A DNA stretch of 64,000 bases from Acanthosepion esculentum (Eukaryota > Mollusca > Cephalopoda > Sepiida > Sepiidae), in NCBI GenBank assembly GCA_964036315.1, contig OZ038508.1, forward strand, positions 46,680,616 to 46,744,615. The letters are read 5' to 3'. Of this stretch, positions 44,111 to 55,635 are shown one piece after another (position 1 is the stretch's first letter; every line of letters starts with the position of its first letter). Below the pieces are notes generated by a model. That model worked only from the letters and a program-made list of their open reading frames with translations. It did no database searches and was not told the origin of the DNA. Position numbers and translations under genes: made by a program.

Positions 44111-46102
44111 GGTTAAGTTAGCCAATCTTTTAGTACTCTTAAATTCAATCTTAATTGTTTTCTTTATATGTTATGAAAACGGTGTAGGTTTCTGGAAAAA
44201 GATCAGACGAAGAACGCTGAGAGGGAGAATCAATATTTCCAAGAAGGAAGTGACCCTTTGCATTTTACTATTATAGAAAAAATGCATTAATTTCATTTGA
44301 TCCATAAAACGCAAATGTAATCAAATAAAAAATAAAAAGATTTACGAATGAATTATTATGACTATTAGTTTGTTAGGAATATTTGTTTTTTCCCTATAAA
44401 AAGTTAATTAATTTCGACTGTTTGGGGAATGCGGGGTGTTAGATGGAGGAATGAGTTCTGGCTTACATTACAATAATTTGTCTTCTCCTGATAGGAATGT
44501 AGGGACATGAATAGTGGCCGTTAGTATTTTCCCATGGCTTATTACATCGTCTCTCCAACCTTCTGTCCCTGCTTTTTTCACAATCCCTCTCTCTGATTTA
44601 TTTACTGTCTTTCAATTAAAATTTAATTTTCAGTACGTGATCGATAAGAACTGTTCTTAAGGTCGGCTGTAAAATTGACCCAAAATCCTAACATGTGACC
44701 CTACCCAAACATTGATATTGGATATCTTTTTCTATTGCAGTTTTCTATATTATTTATTTTTTTTTGACAAGAGCAAAAGTCACGTAGATTCTTAATAAAG
44801 AATAATATCTGACAAAAAGATAGTTATAGCTATATTTTTTTTAATGGAACATCAACTCGTAATGGTTCATTTAATGCCGAAATATACTTTTCATGGGCGC
44901 TTTGAAGTAATAATATAGGTTACTCTGCTTTCTCTGGTAACCTTTTTTTATATACAAATATATTGTTGGTATATTTACTATAAAAAATATATTTTCCTAC
45001 CTTCATAAATGATATTAAAGATAAAATTAATATAAACAAATACTTGTTTATTTAGATAAAATCGACTCCGCCCACCTTAATCAAAAATGTCAATAGGAAA
45101 TAAATATGGTTTAGTGGATTAGTAATTTTTTAAAGCTTTTACAATTGGTTTCGTTTTATTTTCATGTGAACGATTTGAAAATACATTTCTTTAGTATTTG
45201 CTTATAACATTTTCGAAGTTGATTTGCAATGAAGATATTCGGTGGAGATACACGTAAAAAAAATGAGAAAAAGAAAACACCGATTAGGAATTAACAAAAC
45301 ATCTATTTTTAAAAATTAAAAATAGTCATTAATTTATTTTTGATTTACAATAGTAATACTAACTTCAAATAGTCTTACGCAAGTTATTTAGTTACTGACA
45401 ATATTTTGAGCTGATTAATAAATGTTTTGTAAAAAATCTTAGTTTAATCACGCCAACTTGCAATAATCATTTTTTTCTCACTTATTTTTATTTATTCCAC
45501 ATATTGTATGCAATTGTATTATTTTATTAAAAATCCAATATTTTCTTATTCATTAGGAAAGAAGAAAATTCATTGTGATATTTTTGTTTTTAATAAACTG
45601 CTATTTTTGCTAGGGTGTCGAACTCCACTAGGTCGCGTAAAAAAGCAGCATATCACGATAAAAAAAGGCACATAACTCAACGAAAACAAAGTTTTGTTAT
45701 CAAACAGACACTTGATGGATGCTTTCCTGAAAACTCGTCTTAGAAACATCATGCCAAGCGTCAATCATTATATCTTGTCCTCACATTGGACCCTTAATTC
45801 TGCCATGTTTTAATTTCATTTCACAATTCATTCAGTAATCATCTAATTTAAGTCGCACATATTGGCTAAACTTTGGTGAAAATAAAGTTATTTCGCTGAA
45901 TCCATTAGGCACAATTTTTTATGCATATAGTGGCTAAAAGTATTGTTCCGAAATAAGTTCCCAACATTGTTGAAGGACTCTGTAGAATGAGTTAATCGAA
46001 ACATTGGGATAAAAGCATCAACACAAGTTTTAGTTATCGTCAAAGATTGTACTGAAACGTATAGAAATATTTTTATTTTTTTAGACAAGCATTTCTTTGC
46101 AT
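44111..46102. other. Unassigned AT-rich sequence, about 2 kb
   Basis: No gene, RNA or transposon signature recognised. No microsatellite of note. Frames at 45570-45764 and 45888-46088 on the minus strand match nothing I know. This is the longest repeat-poor stretch in the window. Confidence 0.4.
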
Positions 46103-46372
46103 TGTTTACATTATTCGGACGGTTACCCGCATCTCCATTGCCATATTCACAACGTTTCGGCCGTTTTACACTCCGGCCTTCTTCAGATAATTAGAATTTC
46201 GAATCGAACCCTTTACATCGTCCACCGAGATTGATTGTTCTAAATCCACGTGCCATGACTTTTCCGGATGCCTCAGTTATTTCTCTTTAACTCAATCTCA
46301 CAAGTTTGTTTTGTTTTTTGTTTTGTTCGCCAATGCTTTTGCCGTGTATTGAACTCACAACTCTTTCGGGTG
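46103..46372 (-). mobile_element. SINE family A (copy 5), reverse orientation
   Basis: The minus strand shows the tail (ACATTATTCGGAC inverted, AACGTTTCGGCCGTTTTAC inverted) and the head's B-box-like GTGAGTTCAATAC equivalent near 46350. Diverged. Confidence 0.75.
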
Positions 46373-46591
46373 GAAGGTGCTGTTTGGATTCATTGTGATG
46401 TTCTTTATCACTATTTTCCTAGTTTTAATTGGGGAATTGGGTCTTATACCGCCGGAATTTAAAAGTACTATATTGTGGAAATCGTAATAAAGCGTAGTTT
46501 CTCATCGTTTCAGAAGTCTGTGTTGTTAGCTCTGAAAGTATTCTTTGAAAGGTGCTTCCTGTCTGAGGTCTTTCGATCATTGTAAAACGCT

Positions 46592-47061
46592 TTGATGGGT
46601 AAAATCTTATCTAATGAAAATCAGATACATGAGTGCACCGAAAACATTTTCACATCAAAACCTACGGCATTCCACGCAAAACCTATTTATGCATTGTCTC
46701 ATGAGGGGAGACATATCATTGGAAATAACTGTAAATATATAACTGAAGGAAGTATAACTGTCCGTTATTTCTATAAGAATAAATTTAACAAAAGAAAAAT
46801 GGAAATTATTTATGACTTAATCTTTAGGCGGAAATGTATCGATAAAAATCCTCGATTACCCAAGCAGACAAAATGACCAATGCCACTGTTAAATTGGTTA
46901 AAATTAAGTCATTTAAAATTAAGTCATTTTACAATTTCATTGATTCTGATATAAACATTTATTGTACAGATCGGGAAAATTTGGATTTAATATATGAAGT
47001 GGAATCAAGTGAAAAAATTGCTGAGAAAAACTTGTTCTTCTCCACGAAGTTTAAAATATAG
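46592..47061 (+). other. Two short consecutive frames of unknown nature
   Basis: Frames 46592-46876 (94 codons) and 46873-47061 (62 codons) overlap by ATGA. The first contains HAKPIYALSHEGRHIIGNN and KRKMEIIYDLIFRRK. I recognise no family, and no splice or promoter context is evident. Codon choice is AT-rich like the surroundings. They may be the remains of a transposon protein or chance frames. Confidence 0.3.
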
Positions 47062-47164
47062 GGTGCTGCAGAAAAAAACGCTCTACATAGCCCAGCCAGA
47101 AATACTTTGGAGATAATGGTAAGATAGTCACCATCATTTAATTAATGCTTTGTCATTATATGAG

Positions 47165-47510
47165 AGGTATGTATTGGGGGTATATGTGGGAGGTATATTG
47201 GGGAGGTATTTCTTGAAAGTATATGTGGGAGGTATTCCTTGGAAGTATATGTAGGAGGTATATGTGGGAGGTATTTCTTGGAGGTATATGTGAGATGTAT
47301 ATGTGGGAGATATCTCTTGGAGGTATTTCTTGGAGGTATATGTGGGAGGTATATAGGGAGGTATTTCTTGGATGTGTGTGTGGGAGGTATTTCTTGGAGG
47401 TATATGTGGGAGGTATTTCTTGGAGGTATTTCTTGGAAGTATAGGTGGAGGGTATATGTGGGAGGTATTTCTTGAAGGTATTTCTTGAAGGTATATGTGG
47501 GAGGTATTTC
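47165..47510 (+). repeat. 12/13-bp minisatellite (GGAGGTATATGTG / GAGGTATTTCTTG)
   Basis: About 27 units alternating between a TATATGTGG form and a TATTTCTTG form. The minus-strand proline/threonine-rich frame across it (47142-47630) is a translation of the repeat. Confidence 0.93.
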
Positions 47511-47654
47511 TGTCGCTCGCTGGTAAAAACCGATCTTCTCTAGTCTTTTACTGTTGTTATCATTCCACTTGATACGCTCTCCAACTCGGAATTGTTTCAG
47601 TATTCTAAGCGTAGATGATATGCAGCGCAAAACTGAAAGTATTGGGGTGCCCCG

Positions 47655-47880
47655 TGTGGATAGAACTCACTACCCACTCGTAATTGTTCTAGTTGATATG
47701 CTTGTTAACTATTGCACCAGGCCCAGGTGTCCAAATGATTTATAAAAGTAGCTTAGATGTAGCACAAGGTCGAAAGTATGGGGCACCCAGTTAGGATCGA
47801 ACTCACTGTTGAGTAACTAAACTAACGAGACAAGCTTACTAACCATTAAACCATGCGGAGGTGTCCAAGCCGGGTGGCTA
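47655..47880 (-). mobile_element. Two tandem tRNA-derived SINE heads (family B)
   Basis: Minus-strand unit 1 has TGGTTTAATGGTTAGTAAGC (A-box-like) and GTGAGTTCGATCCTAAC (B-box-like) followed by GGGTGCCCCATACTTTCGAC. Unit 2 downstream has TGGTGCAATAGTTAACAAGC and GTGAGTTCTATCCACAC followed by GGGGCACCCCAATACTTTC. The spacer CTTGTGCTACATCTAAGC also appears at 59940. Confidence 0.7.
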
Positions 47881-48129
47881 TGCTTAGAAGTTTGTTCCTA
47901 ACCGCGTCTTCTGAGGAAGAACATTTCTGGAAATAGTCCCCAGTATGTCAATAATGAAAAGGTAACTTAATCTGCCGCTTGGTACATTACTCCGATTATC
48001 CTTGACAGCTGTTGGCACCACTGTATTTTAGTCTGATTCGCCTTGGTTTATTTATTCCAACGCAATGCCTCTGAGGACCCATTAAGGGTAGCTCTTGTGC
48101 ACAAGGGTGATACCAGAGGGATGGCAAAT

Positions 48130-48195
48130 AATAATAATAATAAAATAATAATAATAATAATAATTAATGTTGTTATTATTATTATTATTATTAGT
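48130..48195. repeat. (ATA)n joined to (ATT)n
   Basis: About 11 ATA units, then after AATGTTG about 7 ATT units, making a self-complementary trinucleotide tract. Confidence 0.95.
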
Positions 48196-48479
48196 CTTAT
48201 AATTTTGATCAAGTGTAAAACGCATCATTTTATAAAAATGTCCATTTCTGAAGAAATTGATCGGATTTATACCTCTTTGGCTACATAACATTTTAGATTA
48301 TAGAATTAGTAACTTTAAGTAAGAAAAAGTTTATAATGTATCCATGACAAACAGAGTTTTATAAAAAAATTTCAAGTGGTCTTAAATCTTTGATCAGGAC
48401 TATATTTAACTCAGAGCTGGGCTCAAGAGATGGATTCATACTTCTGCCAAGTTAATTTGCGCGTAAGTATTTGTAACGA

Positions 48480-48560
48480 ACGCGGCCGGAATTCGAACTA
48501 GACTCTCTAATTTCTCATCCCCTTATACATTGCATCACGAAATCAAATGAATTTAAATTG
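48480..48560 (-). mobile_element. tRNA-derived SINE fragment
   Basis: The minus strand has CGTGATGCAATGTATAAGGGG (A-box-like) and TCTAGTTCGAATTCC (B-box-like). Confidence 0.45.
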
Positions 48561-48637
48561 AAAGAAACAGTCATCCAGAATCAATAATCTTATTTGAAGG
48601 CATGCAATAAACTTATGCATGTGCAGGTGGTTTACTG

Positions 48638-49607
48638 GACATATTTAATCGAAATGTGAAATTGAATAGACAAACTCGCGCAAAGAACGGTATAGATCCC
48701 TGTCTGATGCCACAGTTAAGGGTTAAATGACACGACAGACGCGGTTCGGTAAACTTACTAACAACCATACATTCTGTCTTCTTGCAAATATTGTCTAGTC
48801 CTGCTTCTCGTTCTTGTTCATTAACTCCTGTAGCACTTGTACTTTCCTATCTGTATCTTCTATACAAACTGTATCATCTGCATATCTCATTTTGTTAAGA
48901 TTGTGGAAAGCGTCAGTTAAAAAGTTTTAAGACTTAAAATTAGAAAACCTATCTTGCAAAATAATATTCACAGGGTGTACTGAACGCGAGCAGGATAGGG
49001 AGAAACAACCTACATAATGACTTTGTGTAAATACATTGTAGATCAGACTGCGGGCATATTACAAAGATGAACGTTGCTACAAGCTACAATATGTAGGGAA
49101 ATGTAGAGAGCCATAAACATCAATGTACCTAAGGGCTGTTTTTTTCAAAATTCTCTTTGTGGAATTTTGTGCTCTGGCTTCTCGTTGCCTTCGCAACTGT
49201 TTTGAAATCAATTTGTCTTGTCTAAAATTTGTTGCCAACAAAAGATAGTTCAGTTTAATCGGATATTTCACTTGTAGACGGAAGAATAATATATAGATTT
49301 GTACCTTTCTAGACAATATTAAATTAATATAAAGTGTATCAACCTAGTTGGAACTTAGGATAACAATTTCCATTTTCCTGGTTGTCAGACGTTAAGGCGG
49401 GTTAAATTGTAACTTTCTTCATGAATTCAATGTGGCATTCGATATGAAACCTGGGGTTTGATATTATAAGTAATGACACCAAAAATTAGACATATTTACT
49501 CGAAATGTGAAATTGAATAGACAAACTCGCGCAAAGAACTATATAGATCCCTGTCTGATGCCACAGCTAAGGGTTAAATGACACGACGGACGCGGTTCGG
49601 TAAACTT
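48638..49607 (-). mobile_element. Segment flanked by 119-bp direct repeats, containing RTE YADD fragment (copy 1)
   Basis: Direct repeats 48638-48756 and 49489-49607 differ at about five positions. Between them (48757-49488, 732 bp) lies a sequence about 95% identical by eye to 51079-51808. On the minus strand its end reads AFHNLNKMRYADDTVCIEDT and DRKVQVLQELMNKNE (RTE-like reverse transcriptase around motif C). The preceding 500 bp, including a 79-codon frame at 49077-49316, is not reverse transcriptase that I recognise. This copy stops abruptly after the box equivalent to KTE..VVS. Confidence 0.85.
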
Positions 49608-50340
49608 GTGTTAGCAATCTATAGGTGGTGACATGATAAAAGCCCCGGCCATCCGTTGGGATACATCGGTATGGAAAATGCACATTGGCTTAAGTTCTTC
49701 AGTTTTATGTGTTACGCATTCTGCCACAGGGGAGAAAGCGTTTAATTTTATTTTTACTTTTCTTACTCAACTTATTATTAAGTGATGATTCGCTGTGGTT
49801 ATATTTAAGGGAAGGAATTTATCAGTCTTCACATCTAAATTGTTGAAAATTCTATTATTGCGACTGTGACCGGTTGAGCTGTTAAATGACAGGAAAACGC
49901 CATGAATAAATTACTGAAATCTTATATAAATGTAAAACCGTCGATGATGTGTTAAACGAAAGGCTTGTCAAATCATAGCGAATTTCGTATCTTTTTTGAT
50001 AAGGCGTAGCAATGTTTTACGTTCTACAACTATATCCAGCGAGAATAAATATTGACTCACGTATAAGTCAAGCTAGAAACTGTTTTTGTGAAGACAAGCA
50101 TCTGAGTCAATAGTGTATGAGTCAACTTTTGTCTTCATAGCGCCGAATAAAAATAGCTAATGATTTTGCATAAGAATATAATCTACGTTCCGTCCATTCA
50201 TGAGCTTAGTGAATTAGAATCAAAACCTGCTTCTTCTACTATGCTGTGCCCCTGAAAAAAAATATTGGCGATAATGTATCTCCACAATTTCATGTCCGTT
50301 TTAACTCTTAATTGTGGTGAAATAGGACCAAGTAATTCTA
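49608..50340. other. Unassigned sequence
   Basis: No gene recognised. TTGACTCACGTATAAGTC (50051) and related GAGTCAA strings near 50105 and 50130 suggest a small decayed repeat. Confidence 0.35.
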
Positions 50341-50346
50341 ACCTAC

Positions 50347-50395
50347 CAATTCCTAAGCGGCCACGATGTCTTGTCTGCACGGTCGAAGCCGCCAT
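50347..50395 (-). CDS. Candidate first coding exon of an unknown gene
   Basis: On the minus strand ATGGCGGCTTCG starts at 50395 in a strong context (AAATGGCGGC) and runs MAASTVQTRHRGRLGI to a GTAGGT donor-like site at 50346. An ATGGCGGC start just downstream of a GCGCATGCG box is typical of promoters of housekeeping, often mitochondrial, genes with NRF1 and YY1 sites. The reading frame continues past the donor to 50198 without homology I recognise. No second exon was identified in the window, so this is only a candidate; retroposed promoter sequence is an alternative. Confidence 0.3.
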
Positions 50396-50421
50396 TTGCA
50401 AATAAGTTAAAGCGCATGCGT
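50386..50421 (-). promoter_or_regulatory. NRF1-like and YY1-like sites
   Basis: ACGCATGCGC (50412-50421) matches the NRF1 consensus core, and AAATGGCGGC (50389-50398) matches YY1. The two are about 15 bp apart, upstream of and overlapping the candidate start codon. Confidence 0.4.
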
Positions 50422-50619
50422 AGTTCTAGTGCTTTTAAAAAACTGTCATTAATATGCATGCGTGATCAAAACATGAATAAAAGATGAGCCACACAGAAAA
50501 ATTTGGAGAGGATGTACAGACTTTTGATCTGTACTGAACAGGGCTCGTTGCTACTATCAATTACACTAATAAATATCTTTTTATATCTCCTAATCCCTGT
50601 TAATCCATCGTTTATTCTA

Positions 50620-51230
50620 GCTCAAAAGCTAGATTATGAAGCCCACTTTCTTCATTTGGCGCTTGAGCAATTTCAACAGTCTCTTTCTGATTTTCAGTGT
50701 AAGAGTCCTTTTTGTTTCCATTTTCTCTAGAACTTCGTTTTTTTTCTCATATCTTGCGTTCATTGTATTCTCGACATCCTTCTGTAGAAGAACATTCCTA
50801 TTGCCTCAAATCTCTTTGTAATACGTGCTGAGATTTTACAGCTTTCACTGCCATATAAGAGGACTGATAATTTATAAAAATATAATACTCATATTATGAT
50901 CCTGTTTTTAATACAATCTTTGGTTTTTGGAAGACATCTCTACCTCTCCCAGTGCGCCTTCGGATTTTAGGGATACACTCTCCGTCCACTGTTAAAATAT
51001 TTTTCAGATGTTTAAATTTTTATACTTGTTTAATTCTGGTATTTCCATTTTGTGATTTACATACTGGTTTTTCTTTTTGCTAATAACCATAGATTCCCTC
51101 TTCTTGCAAATATTGTTTAGTCCTTCTTCTCGTTCTTGTTCATTAACTCCTGTAGCACTTGTAATTTCCTGTCTGTATCTTCTATCCAAACTGTATAATC
51201 TTCATATCTCATTTTGTTAAGATTGTGGGA
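50620..51230 (-). pseudogene. RTE-like LINE reverse transcriptase fragment (motif C to C-terminus)
   Basis: On the minus strand from 51219: MRYEDYTVWIEDTDRKLQVL (motif C, YADD degraded to YEDY), KRESMVISKKKNQ (the KTE.MVISKK box), a decayed YLGS region, VLLYGSES-like residues near 50870, and RKRLLKLLKRQMKKVGF near 50640 (the FLGH..RKEG box). The frame is broken several times. Confidence 0.8.
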
Positions 51231-51808
51231 AGCGTCAGTTAAAAAATTTTAAGACTTAAAATTAGAAAACCAATCTTGAAAAATGATATTCACAGGGTGT
51301 ACTGAACGCGAGCAGGATAGTGAGAAGCAACCTACATAATGACTTTGTGTAAATACATTGTAGAACAGACTGCGGGCATATTACAAAGATGAACGTTGCT
51401 ACAAGCTACAAGATGTAGGGAGATGTAGAGAGCCATGAACACCAATGTACCTAAGGGCTGTTTTTTGTATTCTATTTGTGGTATTTTGTGCTCTGTCTTC
51501 TCGTTGCCTTCGCAACTGTTTTGAAATCAATTTGTCTTGTCTAAAATTTGTTGCTAACAAAAGATAGTTCAGTTTAATCGGATATTTAACTTGTAGACGG
51601 AAGAATAATATAAAGATTTGTACCTTTCTAGACAATATTAAATTAATATCAAGTGTATCAACCTAGTTGGAACTTAGGATAACAATTACCATTTTCCTGG
51701 TTGTCAGACGTTAAGGCGGGTTAAATTGTAACTTTCTTCATGAAATCAATGTGGCATTCGATATGAAACCTGGGGTTTGATATTATAAGTAATGACACCA
51801 AAAATTAG
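51079..51808 (-). repeat. Second copy of the duplicated segment at 48757-49488
   Basis: About 730 bp in the same orientation, with scattered substitutions and small indels. Unlike copy 1, this copy is continuous at its 3' (minus) side with further reverse transcriptase sequence, and it is not flanked by the 119-bp repeats. Confidence 0.9.
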
Positions 51809-52229
51809 ATTCATAACGTTTAGCAGTTTTTGAGCCTTTGCTTGTAAAAATTGTCTGAAAAATGTATAGAAATATCTAATTTCTCCATGTTTTTGGTTTG
51901 CAAAATGATTTCAGAATTTTGCTCTTTCACGAATAAATCCTAAAAAATGTTGATACATTTCGTATAAGATACATTGAATGGAAAATATATTCAAAGCAGA
52001 ATTTTAATTATGAATCATCACAAGCAAAATATGCAATGTTTTACAGTATTCCATAAGTAAAAACAGTGTAAAAATTATAAAAGATTACAAAAATATCTAC
52101 ACAGTGAATAAGTTATGTTAGATTATTTGAGAGATCATAATTAATAAAAAAACAAATATATTTATATAATAATGGACTCTCCCGTGGGTTTCGGCGTATA
52201 AGAATGCGATAGCTTACTTGATTCAGTTA
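51809..52229. other. Unassigned AT-rich sequence
   Basis: No gene or repeat family recognised. Confidence 0.4.
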
Positions 52230-52570
52230 TGAAATTTTGTGCGATAATCTTAAGAGGCATTTAAGACCCGCTAGTGATTTACAAAGGAAGCTACATATGT
52301 AACAAGAGTGAGGATTGTGAGATGAAATCACTGATAGATTGGCTGACCTTTTAGAACTTGCTCTCGCTTCTTGAAGATGATTCAGACAAGCAAACTGAAA
52401 TCTGCTGAGTCTACTAAAATACGTTGATCTCCATTCTACCCGCTCCAATGCTAAGCGCTCAAGGGTGTTATGTGATATATTGATAGCTGACAAGCTGCTT
52501 TTCAGCTTGTCTTTGTATATTAGCCATGGGCGTCCTACATTCCTGTAGCGATGATCTAACTGGCTATATA
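52230..52570 (-). pseudogene. LINE protein C-terminus with decayed C2H2 finger
   Basis: A single minus-strand frame reads NVGRPWLIYKDKLKSSLSAI, ERLALERVEWRSTYF, HLQEARASSKRSANLSV and SCYICSFLCKSLAGLKCLL..SH. The order GRP..RYKD.LK, the DR..WR box and a terminal C-x2-C...H finger is characteristic of C-termini of a common class of metazoan non-LTR reverse transcriptases. The finger's histidine part is damaged. The upstream reverse transcriptase is absent. Confidence 0.85.
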
Positions 52571-52894
52571 TTAGGATACGTATATATATCACACAATAAT
52601 ACTGCCGTACACAAATTATGAAACAAAATGTTTTAAGTTTGAATTGTTTATTGAAAATCGCACTACTGTCTAGTATAACATATACCATCATATTGATAAA
52701 TTACTCAGTATAATTTCCCTTTGAAATAAATGAATGTCTTATTGTGTAGCACAATGATTTAGTAATAATGTGCTAGTGTCATACATATTGCCCACATAAA
52801 ATTTATAATGCTTCAGTAAATTATAATCTTGAACCTAAACTTAAAACTTTAACATTATTTCCTGAAAAAAATGTAACGATTTCTAAAAACAAAA

Positions 52895-52975
52895 TATTTA
52901 AGACTGGAGCACACAACGGTCGAAGCGTTGTGATTGTACCAACAAAAATGAGTAATATAGTTCGCATGCAAATTT
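52895..52975 (+). mobile_element. SINE family A tail fragment
   Basis: GGAGCACACAACGGTCGAAG, CGTTGTGATTGTACC and AAAATGAGTAATATAGTTCG match the tail order of SINE A with several changes. Confidence 0.6.
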
Positions 52976-53034
52976 TTGTAAATGATTATCAATTTTTCTT
53001 TGTAAACCACCCACTCTCTTAAGTATTCGCAGTT

Positions 53035-53470
53035 GAAATGACTAGATATAACCGTAAGTTCTATGCTAAGAGTTTCTTTTTTTACCCTTCTCGTCTGTGG
53101 AACTCTCTTCCGGCTCCAAGCTTTCCAGCCAACTTTGATCTTCAAAGTTTTAAAGTGCCCTTTCAATCGTTATCTACTGTCTTATTGAATACTATACTTT
53201 TACTCTTCTCGCTGCTTAATAATGTTTCTCTTTTTACTTATGCTTTCACGGTCTGTAACCCATTGTGTCTTAGTATATTTACTTGGTTGAGATCATTAAA
53301 AAAAAGGAGAACCTTGGGCTACAACCCCTCGTATCACTCCCCTGATTTGGATCTGACAATGTGCATACTACTGTTTATTAATTCTCTCAAATGTCCAGGC
53401 CAGTAGACTTAATTCAAACTGTTTAAAATAAAATAAAACAAGGCGTTAAAGCCAACACGGGTATCCTAAA
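53035..53470 (+). mobile_element. LINE C-terminal and 3' end
   Basis: Reads TRYNRKFYAKSFFFYPSRLW and NSLPAPSFPANFDLQSFKV, then a 3' region with CTGTAACCCATTGTG and ending near CACGGGTATCC, followed by short AAT and GAT repeats as the terminal simple-sequence tail. Confidence 0.8.
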
Positions 53471-53887
53471 TAATAATAATGATGATGATGATAATACTGT
53501 TTATATATATATATATTCTATTTTAGTCTAACCCCAACATTAAAGCATTGAATAATTATTATAAACTTAGTTCGCTGTCAAGTTTTTTGAATTCTCGTAT
53601 ATTTGTATTTTGATTGGTCATTCAAGCTTATGTAACAGCGTTTTCCTTTAGAGAGGGCTATTTAATTTATTTGAACTATTTAAACCCTTTATTCAACATT
53701 CAACACCATCACTTAATAAGACACGAGAAGTGTTGAAACAGAATGGCTATTTTTGTAATGATTTTATAACATGTTTATGTTATTATTTTCGAATAATAAA
53801 TTTGCTCTACTCTGTATTGAGCACTATTTAAGAATAGTATCTGTTGGTTATTGGAATATATCCCGTATAAACCAATCCTATACTTGG

Positions 53888-53888
<1 letters not shown>
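53471..53888. other. Unassigned sequence
   Basis: A repeat-like tail GAAGTGTTGAAACAGAATGG lies at 53728. Otherwise nothing recognised. Confidence 0.35.

Positions 53889-53945
<57 letters not shown>
53889..53945. repeat. (TA)n microsatellite
   Basis: About 28 TA units. Confidence 0.97.
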
Positions 53946-53948
<3 letters not shown>

Positions 53949-54387
53949 CAGTTATATGGATAGTAGATTGTAATCTCGCGTTTCACGCTTTTGTGATCAG
54001 CAGACAAGCTGGTTTATTTTTTCAAAACATTTATTCATATTTATGTTGTGTGTGGTGAGGAGGAAATTTAATAAAACTGAGCGGGTATGTTTTTTCAGCG
54101 AGTACCCTAAGTCGATCTTATCCATTTTCTGTAAGAGTGATCAACAATTGTGAGGGAGCTAAGTTTAAATCAAAAATATGAACTAACACCGTGACACCGC
54201 TATAAATTTAACTTACTATAGCGGTTGTAATACTTTCAACGATAATGATATGTCACTGGTAGTTTAGTAGATTATTACTTTTATTACATGATGGTATTCC
54301 TGTTGATGTGGGCGTGTGTAGGTGTACGTGTACTGCGTTGTTGGTGCCTGCATGTCTATGTGTAGGTGTGTGTGCTTTTAATGATAG

Positions 54388-54390
<3 letters not shown>
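53946..54390. other. Unassigned sequence
   Basis: Contains a short G/T-rich stretch at 54300-54375 and no recognised gene. Confidence 0.35.
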
Positions 54391-54426
<36 letters not shown>

Positions 54427-54527
54427 AAAAAGAAAGAGAGAGAAGGGGAAACAATGAAAAAGGAAAGAATGAGGAAAGGAAAAAGGAGAAGGTAAGAGGT
54501 AAAAAGGAGGAGAAAAAGATAGGAGGG

Positions 54528-54585
<58 letters not shown>

Positions 54586-55171
54586 ATTTATATATATATA
54601 TGTATACATGTGTATGGTTTTATGTGTATATATGTATATATCTGTACTTATAGTTATAAGTCTATGTGTGTATATATATATATATTTATATAGAAATATA
54701 TATATATATATTTATATACAAATATATATATATTTATATACAAATATATATATATATTTATATGTATGTATGTATGTGTGTGTGTTTGTGTGTTATATAT
54801 ATAACTATATATATATATTTATATATATATGTGTGTGTATGTGCGTACTTATATATATGTATATGTGGATGTATCTGTATGCTAATATGTATATGTATAT
54901 GTTGATGTATGTGCGTATGTCGTCGTATATGTATATGTATGTATATCATGGTGTCTTAGAATGTATGATCAATACTAAATATAATCTACTTTTGTTTGTT
55001 AAGGGTTTTACCATTGCTTATAGATTTTATAATCAACAACTGTGTCTCGTCACATTTAATATTGTATTGACTTTACCGTTCTTTAGCGTCATTAAGATTA
55101 TAATGTTAGAATATGTGTAGGTTTATGTATGTATATGCTTATATATATGTGTGTATATATGCGTGTATGTA

Positions 55172-55246
<75 letters not shown>

Positions 55247-55377
55247 CCAGGATTGTGTTTCAACTTATTCAAGATGATCTCGCCTATCTAACCTTTTAAC
55301 TTTCTGTCCTGGATTAAGAAGGTGCCTCACAGGTTTCGCGTGCGATTTAATTTTATATATATATATATATGTATACG

Positions 55378-55425
<48 letters not shown>

Positions 55426-55440
55426 CGTGTGTGTGTTTGT
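54391..55440. repeat. Mixed TA, GTAT, GT and purine-rich simple repeats
   Basis: TA tracts at 54391-54423, 54531-54561 and 55173-55242. A purine-only stretch of about 100 bp lies at 54424-54530. TATG/GTAT-rich sequence runs from 54562 to 54945, and GT repeats from 55407 to 55450. About 54950-55130 is unique and unassigned. Confidence 0.9.
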
Positions 55441-55489
55441 GTTTGTGTGTGAAGGAATATTGTTTTAAATGGCCAATATCTGAGATGAG

Positions 55490-55635
55490 CGTATGTAAAT
55501 ATAAAAGTGAACATCGAAGTCAACACACAGCGGCGACAGGATGTTTCTTGCTGGACGCAATCGTCAGGCCGACGATTACGGTCTTATGACTGCATCTACC
55601 ATGAAGCAGCCTCTGACTCTTGACGTCAATGTTCA

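Noticed and set aside
46592..47061. Two overlapping frames as a host gene or operon-like pair
   Set aside because: ATGA overlap is expected by chance, operons are not expected here, and no homology or splice context was found.
47142..47630. 162-codon minus-strand frame rich in proline and threonine
   Set aside because: It is produced by the 12/13-bp minisatellite; the period of the protein follows the DNA repeat.
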